NCBI GenBank assembly: GCA_030603505.1 | Contig: JAUVXQ010000014.1 | Location: 1 to 18,001 of the forward strand | DNA length: 18,001 nucleotides | Direction of reading: 5' to 3' | DNA from: Candidatus Heimdallarchaeota archaeon | Lineage (GTDB): Archaea; Asgardarchaeota; Heimdallarchaeia; Heimdallarchaeales; Heimdallarchaeaceae | Part shown: positions 8,491 to 15,399 of the stretch, in pieces | Layout: every line of letters begins with the position of its first letter | How positions within the stretch are numbered: the first letter of the stretch is position 1 | Position numbers and translations under genes: made by a program | The notes under the pieces: model-generated | Seen by the model: only the letters and a program-made list of their open reading frames with translations | Databases searched by the model: none | What the model was told of the DNA's origin: nothing

Positions 8491-9222
8491 TTGTCAATTT
8501 TCAATAAGGTTGTGATTCAAATAGAGGTTAAATTACTCTCTTATCCTTCAGAAACGGAATTAATAGCAAAAATAGGAGCGGCTATTTGTTATTTGGGAAA
8601 ACAAAAGTTTAGTGAAATTGAAGAAATCGCAAAAAACAAGCCTGATAATTATTTACAGGAAATTATCAAGTCGAGACATCTCTCGATTATAGAACATAAT
8701 GTGTTTGTTTTTTACATCTCAGGTATAAGTAGAGTCGCCAGTCATCAGTTAGTGAGAAAAAGAATCGCCTCCTTCAGTCAACAATCACAGCGATACGTCA
8801 ATGCGTCGAATTTTGAATTCGTAACTCCTAATGAAATTGAAGAATCTCAATTCGCTGAAGAATATAAACAAATTGCAAAGAATAATTTTAATCTTTACCA
8901 AAAAATGGTTAATGCAGGAATATCAAAGGAAACTGCAAGATATGTACTACCTAATGCTACAACAACACAACTTATAGTATCAATGAATGCACATGCGTTG
9001 ATTGATTTTTTTGCTCAACGTTGTTGCAATCGAAGTCAAGGTGAAACACAAGAAATTGCTATGAAAATGTTAGAAGAAGTAAAACTCGTTTCTCCTTCTA
9101 TATTCAAAGAAGCTGGAGCATTTTGCGATTTTTATGGTTATTGTCCAGAAAACTCAAATTCTTGTGGAAAGTCACCCACACTTTCCCAATTAAAGGAACA
9201 ATATAAAAACAAACAGCTATAA
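8491..9222 (+). CDS. thyX: Flavin-dependent thymidylate synthase ThyX
   Basis: 243 residues, the usual length. ThyX makes dTMP from dUMP using FAD, NAD(P)H and methylenetetrahydrofolate, and works as a cytosolic homotetramer. Diagnostic motifs are all in place: SRHLSIIEHNVFVFYISGIS, then QLVRKRIASFSQQSQRY (the ThyX signature), LPNATTTQLIVSMNAH and FFAQRCCNRSQGET. The signature has RKR-x7-S instead of the standard RHR-x7-S, and the usual MNAR is MNAH. A Cys-rich tail (CDFYGYCPE...SCGK) resembles that of many clostridial and archaeal ThyX. The start is TTG at 8491, three bases after an AAAGGA; GTG at 8512 is an alternative. It is the only plus-strand gene in the window, monocistronic between two minus-strand operons, with no apparent functional link to them. 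Identification is very sure; the effect of the H-to-K change is unknown. Confidence 0.95.
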   Translation: MSIFNKVVIQIEVKLLSYPSETELIAKIGAAICYLGKQKFSEIEEIAKNKPDNYLQEIIKSRHLSIIEHNVFVFYISGISRVASHQLVRKRIASFSQQSQRYVNASNFEFVTPNEIEESQFAEEYKQIAKNNFNLYQKMVNAGISKETARYVLPNATTTQLIVSMNAHALIDFFAQRCCNRSQGETQEIAMKMLEEVKLVSPSIFKEAGAFCDFYGYCPENSNSCGKSPTLSQLKEQYKNKQL

Positions 9223-9279
9223 ATTAATCGGGTATTATAACTTATTTTATACTCTCATCTTGATTTTCTGGAGTAGATG

Positions 9280-9286
9280 CTTTTTT
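9280..9286 (+). terminator. Possible T-tract terminator of thyX
   Basis: CTTTTTT lies about 58 bases after the thyX stop, with other T-rich stretches at 9241-9258. Archaeal termination typically needs only T-runs. The tract abuts the 3' end of the convergent operon. Support is weak. Confidence 0.3.
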
Positions 9287-9288
9287 CA

Positions 9289-10038
9289 TCATTGTTTTGG
9301 CAAAACAGCGCTAGCTCTAATCAACAAAACTGAGTATAAAATTGCCATAAAAATTAGAGCTGGTCGAACATTTAATTCTGCTATTGCATTTGAAGGTATC
9401 ATAAAATAAATTAGGACTGCATAACCTACACCCAAAAGTGTCAGAATTGCTAAAATGATAAAAGGCCATAGAAAACCTCCTAACATATTAGAAAAATTTT
9501 GCCAAAAACTAGTAGATGCTATTTTTTTGAACTCAAAATCAGTTTTTATGAGATTCATTTTATATTGTTTGAGTTGGCTTCTTGAATAACTACTGCAAGG
9601 TTTAACAATATCAAAATCGCTTTTAAAATACTCTATGTAGAAGAAAGTCGTAAAAAGACGAATAACGATAAAAAGACCGATGATTATTTGCCAAAGAATA
9701 ATTTCAATTCTACCAAAAGTACCTTGAAAGAATATGGAATCAAAGTTCACTAAAAACATAGATATAATTGTCCCAAAGATTAATAGAAAACCATATTTTA
9801 AGTAAGAAGCTGTTCCAATGGACTCATTACTAAAGAAATCTAGTGATACACTTACAACACCCAATAATAGCCAAATAGCGAATGGTATATAGTTAAGACT
9901 TATTGCTGATTGAATAGTTATTAATGCAAAAGTAATAGCTCCAGAGATGTGATGAATTAAACGAGCTATATTACTACCTCCAACTGAAAGAAAAATTTTT
10001 TCCCAATCTTCTTCAAATGTGCGATCACGGATTCTCAT
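9289..10038 (-). CDS. Polytopic membrane protein of the MoxR/DUF58 operon
   Basis: 249 residues, not assigned to a family. About six TM helices are visible (roughly 26-46, 50-68, 79-98, 111-135, 187-213, 225-245). A cytoplasmic N-terminus is rich in Arg, Asp and Glu, and a hydrophilic loop at about 137-180 contains Cys148. MoxR-DUF58 operons in other organisms often end in polytopic membrane genes (RDD- or SpoIIM-like), so the position suggests a membrane partner of the complex. I see no RDD or SpoIIM signature, so no family is claimed. It is the last gene of locus C. ATG at 10038 follows the upstream stop by four bases, and an AAGG about 10 bases before the ATG lies inside the end of the upstream gene. 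It converges on thyX. Confidence 0.8.
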   Translation of the reverse strand: MRIRDRTFEEDWEKIFLSVGGSNIARLIHHISGAITFALITIQSAISLNYIPFAIWLLLGVVSVSLDFFSNESIGTASYLKYGFLLIFGTIISMFLVNFDSIFFQGTFGRIEIILWQIIIGLFIVIRLFTTFFYIEYFKSDFDIVKPCSSYSRSQLKQYKMNLIKTDFEFKKIASTSFWQNFSNMLGGFLWPFIILAILTLLGVGYAVLIYFMIPSNAIAELNVRPALIFMAILYSVLLIRASAVLPKQ

Positions 10039-10042
10039 CGTT

Positions 10043-11419
10043 TTACATCCTTATGGCTTCTCTAATAATTCGTTGTGTGGGGGAGTATTTCTTCATCAAA
10101 CGGTAAAGTGATAAAATGATATTATCATCATAACCCTTTACATCAACAAAGTCCCCACCAACAGTGAAGAGAATTTCTCTAACAAGTATTTCCCTTTGTT
10201 TATATTCATCTTTTACCAAACTTGGTAATACATGTCCCAGTATCTGGTTATACTCCTTGTGTATAGATTGATTTTGCAACCTTTCAGGAGATGACAACAG
10301 ATTGAAATCCATAGTTGAAAAATTTACAAAAATTATTCGACTCTCCATGGATCTGAGAAGATGTAACCCACGCAATTTTTGTGTGATTTCTCCTTCTAAG
10401 TCGGAAAAAATGATAACTATAGAATGGTGTAGTTGTTGGTTTTTTACAAACTTTGCAGCTCTCATTAGGTTACTCTGAATCCCTGTAGGCTCTAAATCGT
10501 ACAAATTAAGCATTAATTTTAACTCGTTTTTCCCAACTTGTGGTATAATATATCTTTGTACTTCTTCCTCATAGGCTATTATAGCTAAATCATGTTGTGT
10601 TCCTTGTATCAGTGATGAAAGTTCAACAACTGATGAGAGAGCATAGTCAAATTTAGGTCCAAACATATTACTACCAAGGTCTAGAAAAATAAGAAAATGG
10701 AGATTCTTCTGATCTTCAAATTCTTTGGTTATTAGCTTATCTTGTCTAGCTGTTGCAAACCAGTGAATATGTTTAAAAAGGTCTCCTAGTTGATATTCAC
10801 GCAGTGAATGAAATTCATCACCTCTCCCTTTAATCCTATGAGCAAATTCATGAACCATTTTAAGGAGGAGATCTTTCTTTGTTTTCCAGGGAATATAAAT
10901 TCTAGGTCTTTGAGGAAGAATTTTGATAGATTTAATATCCCCCAATATTCTTCGATTTACAAATATACTTTGAAATGGGCTCAATGAGATTTCGATTGGA
11001 CCGACACTTCCATTACCTCTTCTTGCTGCTAAAAGTAGCCAGTGTATTTTTTTGGATTCTTTGGGTTGAATCCGTATGTTTAAGGTTTCAGGAGTGTCTA
11101 TACATGTAAAGTGGTACGAGTAACTCAGTGTGATTCGAACAAACCTTGGTTTTTCAGAAGTATTTGTTATTTCTGCTACAATAGCTATAAGTCCCCTATT
11201 TCTAACATATTCTTTCGAAAGTTTGATTGACACACCAAATTCTACATTTCTATTCGAAAGAAAATAAATAAAAGTAGAAGAAATAATTAACCAGAAGAAA
11301 CATCCCGGAATTATAAAAAGAAAATTATCAATTGCTAAACCTAGAATCACAAAAATACTAGATAACAACAAAAAGGTCTTACCATTCTTTGTAAATTCTA
11401 TGTTTACTTTACTATTCAT
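10043..11419 (-). CDS. DUF58 / vWA-like protein, partner of MoxR
   Basis: 458 residues from the start preferred here. Two TM helices lie at the N-terminus (about 14-52), then a beta-rich segment, then the DUF58 signature: GRGDEFHSLREYQLGD followed by IHWFATARQDKLITKEFE. A vWA-like fold follows, with LIFLDLGSNM and later IVIIFSDLEGE. Its metal site is altered: DxSxS reads DLGSN, keeping the Asp but with Gly and Asn at the two outer serine positions. DUF58 proteins are encoded with MoxR ATPases and are thought to link them to membrane targets. An in-frame ATG at 11434 exists, but it overlaps the GAGG ribosome binding site (11429-11432), which is 9 bases before the ATG at 11419. The later ATG is therefore the better start. 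The upstream moxR stop lies about 20 bases away. Confidence 0.9.
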   Translation of the reverse strand: MNSKVNIEFTKNGKTFLLLSSIFVILGLAIDNFLFIIPGCFFWLIISSTFIYFLSNRNVEFGVSIKLSKEYVRNRGLIAIVAEITNTSEKPRFVRITLSYSYHFTCIDTPETLNIRIQPKESKKIHWLLLAARRGNGSVGPIEISLSPFQSIFVNRRILGDIKSIKILPQRPRIYIPWKTKKDLLLKMVHEFAHRIKGRGDEFHSLREYQLGDLFKHIHWFATARQDKLITKEFEDQKNLHFLIFLDLGSNMFGPKFDYALSSVVELSSLIQGTQHDLAIIAYEEEVQRYIIPQVGKNELKLMLNLYDLEPTGIQSNLMRAAKFVKNQQLHHSIVIIFSDLEGEITQKLRGLHLLRSMESRIIFVNFSTMDFNLLSSPERLQNQSIHKEYNQILGHVLPSLVKDEYKQREILVREILFTVGGDFVDVKGYDDNIILSLYRLMKKYSPTQRIIREAIRM

Positions 11420-11439
11420 ATGATATTTCCTCATTCATA

Positions 11440-12384
11440 TTAGATAACAACATGCACTTCTGAAAGTATGTTCTCAATTATTTCTGAGACTCTTATTTGC
11501 TCTATTTCTGCTTCAGGAGAGAGTATGAGGCGATGATTCATAACTGGAAAGAAAATTGATTTTATGTCATCTGGTTCTATATAATCTCTACCTCTAATTG
11601 CTGCTATTGCTCTACTTAGAGTCATAAGAGCTATAGAGCCACGAGGACTAGATCCCAACGAAAGAGAGGGTATTGAACGTGTTGCTACTACTAAGTTTGA
11701 TATGTATTCCATTATTTGATCGCTTACTACGACATTTTTTTCTATTTCATGTTTTAATTTTTTAATTGTTCCTTGATCGGTTACTTGCTCAACCTCAGCA
11801 AACATCTGCACTCTTTTCATTTTTAGCATAGCAATCTCCCCCTCCAAATTTGGAGGGTAAACTGGAATTTTTACTAAGAATCTATCAATTTGAGCTTCAG
11901 GGAGCGGATATACACCTGTCGATTCAATAGGATTTTGAGTAGCAATAACTATAAAGGGGTCAGGAAGCTTATGTGTTTCTTGCCCAACTGACACTTGTCG
12001 TTCTTGCATCGCCTCTAATAATGCAGATTGTGTCTTTGGAGGGCTACGATTTATTTCATCAGCAAGAAGAATATTTGTGAATACAGGTCCCTTAAAGAAA
12101 CTAAATGAACTTGTTTCTCTTTCAAAAATAAGCCCTCCTGAGATATCAGTAGGCATCATATCACTTGTGAATTGTATTCGCGTAAAATCCATCTTCATAG
12201 CTTCTGCTAGTGTACTAGCCATTAGCGTTTTAGCTATCCCAGGAACACCTTCAAGCAGACAATGCCCGCCAGCTAACATTGTAGCAAACATTAGTTCAAT
12301 GACATTTTCATTCTGCACTATGCGTTTTCGCATTTCATTCATAATATTCTCAAAAATATCCTTTGCTTCATTTACTTGAGTCAT
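11440..12384 (-). CDS. MoxR-family AAA+ ATPase
   Basis: 314 residues, a complete MoxR. Visible are Walker A GVPGIAKT (46-53), Walker B LLADE (106-110) followed by the family's INRSPPKTQSALLEAMQER, sensor 1 ATQNP (Asn151), and YPLPEAQIDRF with Arg168. A C-terminal lid domain contains SPRGSIALMTLSRAIAAIRGR and PDDIK. MoxR ATPases act as cytoplasmic chaperones that remodel or insert metal into partner proteins, working with DUF58/vWA proteins. The ATG at 12384 directly follows the TAA of the DUF4350 gene (TAAATG), and the DUF58 gene starts about 20 bases downstream, so it is translated as part of the locus C operon. The substrate cannot be told from the sequence. It is also the likeliest MoxR to serve the MoxR-less visible part of locus A, unless another lies beyond position 1. 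Confidence 0.95.
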   Translation of the reverse strand: MTQVNEAKDIFENIMNEMRKRIVQNENVIELMFATMLAGGHCLLEGVPGIAKTLMASTLAEAMKMDFTRIQFTSDMMPTDISGGLIFERETSSFSFFKGPVFTNILLADEINRSPPKTQSALLEAMQERQVSVGQETHKLPDPFIVIATQNPIESTGVYPLPEAQIDRFLVKIPVYPPNLEGEIAMLKMKRVQMFAEVEQVTDQGTIKKLKHEIEKNVVVSDQIMEYISNLVVATRSIPSLSLGSSPRGSIALMTLSRAIAAIRGRDYIEPDDIKSIFFPVMNHRLILSPEAEIEQIRVSEIIENILSEVHVVI

Positions 12385-13662
12385 TTACATCAACCTTTTC
12401 CTTTTCTGAATCTCTTCTAATTTTGAAAACAGATAGATGAATGTATCATAATCTATCTTTCTAATCAGCGTTTCTTCAAACATTTCTTTCTCCTCTTTAG
12501 TTAATAATAACGGTTTAATATAACTTAGTTTTTGCTGAAGGTATAAGTTAAAAGCCTGGGGATGTAGTTCGTATTGAAAATATAAAGAAAAAAGAATCTT
12601 CTCTTCAATAGTAGGTTTAACAACTTGCCCAAATGTATCATATAATTCTCGTCCCCTGCTCCAGATTCTATTGGACAAAAAATTACGGTATGATTCTGTT
12701 GGTTTAAATAATTTCTGTATCCTAGGAGCAAAATAATACAATATTAAAATTAGGAGAACAATAATAAATATTAGTAATTGTGATTTTGATAGTAAGATTA
12801 AATTTCCATAAGATTGGCTTATTATTCCTTCTGTAGATCTTAAAGGCCACTTTTTGTGGCTCTCCTCAAAACATACTAAGCTTGGTTTTTCTGGAGATAA
12901 AATACTTAAATAATATCTGATGAGATCAATATTACCATAAAATTTCGTATAAAGTTCATTAACTAAGAAGCTTGAAGAAGTTATAGCTATTATTACTCCT
13001 CTTCCTCTTCTTATTACAGTACCAATTTTGTAGATTCGTGTTCTTTCCATTAAAACTGACCAAATTCCATCGTTATTAGAGTCTATAAACGTGGTTCCAG
13101 CTGTAACTATATTTCCAATTTCTCTTTGATTTCTATCACTAGCTATTTCTAGAATAGCTTTTGGTTTAACAAAACAGAGAGTATCATTAACCTCTGTAGA
13201 ATTTACAAGAATGATTTCAGGTGATTTGTAATAGTCAACTGTCTCAAAAAGGTTCAATCCGGAATAGATTATACCAAAATACGCAGCTAAACCTGCAACT
13301 ACTCCATCTCCCCCAAGTAGAACAAGAGTACCACCTCTCAAGACAAAAGAATCAATAATTGCTCTCTCTGGATTACGATAAGTCTTTGCACCACCCGCTA
13401 TCACTAAAGTTGAAGTAGAGTTAAGGTCCATGATAGGATCTGCTGATAAAAGGGTTCTCGAAATATTATAACCATCTTGATATAACAATGCGTCAACATA
13501 AGACATACCGTCAGGACCTTCATTTTCAATCGAATATGGGGGAGGAAAGCTTGCAAAGTTTATACTTAAAGGAAGAAGAATAATTACAAATAGAAGTATT
13601 GTTTGAATTAGTACTTTGAACAGAGGAAAATTTTGAGCGCTATAAAGATTTTTCAATTTCAT
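12385..13662 (-). CDS. DUF4350-type membrane protein
   Basis: 425 residues. TM helix at about 17-38, an extracytoplasmic glutamine-amidotransferase-like domain (about 50-260), a second TM helix at about 294-313, and a cytoplasmic helical tail rich in Lys and Glu. Family marks are NEGPDGMSYVDALL, a strand-turn pair STLVIAGGAKTY and RGGTLVLLGGDG, IDSNNDGIWS, RGRGVIIAITSSSF, and CFEESHKKWP before the second helix. No amidotransferase catalytic triad is apparent, so the fold probably binds a ligand or partner. DUF4350 genes usually stand between DUF4129 and MoxR, exactly as here. The ATG at 13662 overlaps the upstream stop as ATGA and the TAA abuts the moxR start. A paralogue opens the partial gene at 1-852. 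Confidence 0.85.
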   Translation of the reverse strand: MKLKNLYSAQNFPLFKVLIQTILLFVIILLPLSINFASFPPPYSIENEGPDGMSYVDALLYQDGYNISRTLLSADPIMDLNSTSTLVIAGGAKTYRNPERAIIDSFVLRGGTLVLLGGDGVVAGLAAYFGIIYSGLNLFETVDYYKSPEIILVNSTEVNDTLCFVKPKAILEIASDRNQREIGNIVTAGTTFIDSNNDGIWSVLMERTRIYKIGTVIRRGRGVIIAITSSSFLVNELYTKFYGNIDLIRYYLSILSPEKPSLVCFEESHKKWPLRSTEGIISQSYGNLILLSKSQLLIFIIVLLILILYYFAPRIQKLFKPTESYRNFLSNRIWSRGRELYDTFGQVVKPTIEEKILFSLYFQYELHPQAFNLYLQQKLSYIKPLLLTKEEKEMFEETLIRKIDYDTFIYLFSKLEEIQKRKRLM

Positions 13663-14438
13663 TGTTGGCTCTCCTTAAGTGTGTTTTTTTCGTAGATTTG
13701 TATTTCATATCTTGATTTACTAAGTGCTTGCATGGTTAGAAGTTTTTCAATGAATAGTATCAAATCATCATGTTTCATTTCAGCGAGCTGATATCTCGCT
13801 GAATAGAAGAGACTGATTATTACATCAATATGTTCAATAATTTCTGGTAAATCAAGTGAGAGCATGAATTCTTTTGGAGTTAGAAAATTCTCTCTCTTTT
13901 TACCAATCATCTTTCTCATATTTTGATCTAGTTTGTGATAACCATAGATAATACCTTCAGTATAACTGCCTTTTTGAAGAAATTCACCAAGAATATCAAC
14001 TAGAGTTTTAATGTGTGTTCGAAACTTATCTCTTTGTGAATCAATAATTGCTTTTTTCACTACAGGTGACGAAGAAATCATTCGTCTATCTTCAGTTCGT
14101 TTTCTGAGAGTCAAAGCAACAACTAAAACAAGGAAAATTAATCCTACAATTACAGGGATAATTTGGGGTGATATTAAGGGTTCTTTGTCGAACTCAACAG
14201 GTTTTTCAGGGATTTCTGGCCTTGAAGAAGGAACAGTAGGGGCAGTTGGTGTAGAAGTAGAAGAAGAGGGAGAGGTAGAAGTATAAGATGTAGTTAGTTG
14301 TGTACTTTGAAGAGATGTTGATTCAACATCATCTAAACTCACATAACTTTCTTGTGAGCTGTTAGCTAAAATAAAAATAACTATACAAGCTATTATAATC
14401 CAGATTTTTGGGTTGAAAAATTTCTTAACCTTGTTCAC
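13659..14438 (-). CDS. Membrane protein with Ser/Thr-rich linker and DUF4129-like domain
   Basis: 259 residues. An N-terminal hydrophobic helix (about 12-27) acts as signal or anchor. An extracytoplasmic Ser/Thr/Pro-rich segment follows (about 39-80) that could be O-glycosylated. A TM helix (about 91-111) with a basic stop-transfer leads to a cytoplasmic helical domain with LTPKEF (186-191) and YSARYQ (212-217). TPxEF and ARY are the recognisable DUF4129 marks and match those of the two DUF4129-like proteins of locus A. The protein is a much shortened counterpart of the 1235-residue protein at 1259-4966: the same topology with the Ig-like ectodomain replaced by a stalk. The GTG start at 14438 follows GGTGAG by 7 bases and overlaps the preceding gene by 14 bases. 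Part of locus C. Confidence 0.8.
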   Translation of the reverse strand: MNKVKKFFNPKIWIIIACIVIFILANSSQESYVSLDDVESTSLQSTQLTTSYTSTSPSSSTSTPTAPTVPSSRPEIPEKPVEFDKEPLISPQIIPVIVGLIFLVLVVALTLRKRTEDRRMISSSPVVKKAIIDSQRDKFRTHIKTLVDILGEFLQKGSYTEGIIYGYHKLDQNMRKMIGKKRENFLTPKEFMLSLDLPEIIEHIDVIISLFYSARYQLAEMKHDDLILFIEKLLTMQALSKSRYEIQIYEKNTLKESQQ

Positions 14439-15399
14439 TCTTTATCTCACCTCTGTTCACTTCTTTAATTATTGATTCACTTTGTTGAATAAAAGCATAC
14501 ACTTTACATAGACTCCACATTTCTGATACACATATTTGGAGTTTATGCGATGCGGTTTTATAACCTAGATAGGAACACCTTTGATCCTCAAAATAAGGAC
14601 AAACATTGGTTTGTCTTACCTTTATCATTGCTTCAAGTTTTCTTTTTAGATATATCATAGAAAATGCTTTTGTTTTTTTAGTTGCTTCATAATTTGAACC
14701 ATTAAGATCAAAAATAGTAACGACTGAAACTGGTGTTTCTGGAAGAATTTCAGGAGAATAAACAACTTTGGAACCTTTCTTTGGAAATATAAGATAGGAA
14801 AGCTTTCTGCCAAGTATTGTACCTAAATAACCACCAACAGCGCTAAAAATAAGCAAACTCACCGCAAACATGAAAATATAGCTGAAGAAAAGAAAATTAG
14901 GCATAATTGAGGCTATTAAGTCTATATTTGAAGTTGTAAATAAGAAGATTTGTGATATATATAATAGAACAACGAAGAGAAAAGAAAGTAGTGAACTAAT
15001 TAAAACTAAATCTATAGCATCTTCTTCCCATACAATTCCAGTTACCAAACCAGCAATGAAAAACGGAATTAAAGTGTTAATAATAATTCCATTAATAAAT
15101 GCCGTTATATCTTGCGCTTCGAATGTTATAGAGAAAGGCAAGAACAAGATTTCAGTTGGTGACCAAACAAGATTTTCTATTACATAATTATTTTGAAGGG
15201 AAAAAAAGAATATTGAAAAGAATATTGAAATCCCATAACTAAGGGAGAGATAAAATGAACCCCTCAAAATAAGATTCGTAAAGTACTCTCTCCTACCACG
15301 TTTACCTCTATGAGGGAATAATATTTTAAGAAACACTTCCTTTAAGGGTTTGTTGGATGGATGTTTTTTAGCACTTCTAGAATTTTTGTGATTACTCAT
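14425..15399 (-). CDS. Polytopic membrane protein with C-terminal CX7CX14CX7C motif
   Basis: 324 residues, family not recognised. A basic N-terminus (1-38) is followed by about five TM helices (roughly 47-68, 102-123, 130-155, 165-187, with a short one near 190-205). A cytoplasmic tail contains Cys267, Cys275, Cys290 and Cys298, arranged C-x7-C-x14-C-x7-C. This regular spacing could bind a metal or an iron-sulfur cluster (inference). An open frame extends upstream to 15486, but the ATG at 15399 forms an ATGA overlap with the PrsW-gene stop and is preceded by GAGGG, so the 29 extra residues are not used. The gene sits between the PrsW-like protease and the DUF4129-like gene and is surely co-transcribed with them. 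Its role in the complex is unknown. Confidence 0.75.
   Translation of the reverse strand: MSNHKNSRSAKKHPSNKPLKEVFLKILFPHRGKRGRREYFTNLILRGSFYLSLSYGISIFFSIFFFSLQNNYVIENLVWSPTEILFLPFSITFEAQDITAFINGIIINTLIPFFIAGLVTGIVWEEDAIDLVLISSLLSFLFVVLLYISQIFLFTTSNIDLIASIMPNFLFFSYIFMFAVSLLIFSAVGGYLGTILGRKLSYLIFPKKGSKVVYSPEILPETPVSVVTIFDLNGSNYEATKKTKAFSMIYLKRKLEAMIKVRQTNVCPYFEDQRCSYLGYKTASHKLQICVSEMWSLCKVYAFIQQSESIIKEVNRGEIKSEQG

Noticed and set aside
12077..12379. 100-codon plus-strand open frame
   Set aside because: Antisense to the Walker A and B region of MoxR.
12525..12731. 68-codon minus-strand open frame
   Set aside because: Lies in another frame inside the cytoplasmic tail of the DUF4350-type protein and would break the ATGA/TAAATG coupling of the operon.
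14011..14286. 91-codon plus-strand open frame ending in a Glu/Val-rich repeat
   Set aside because: The repeat is the complement of the Ser/Thr-rich linker of the DUF4129-like protein.
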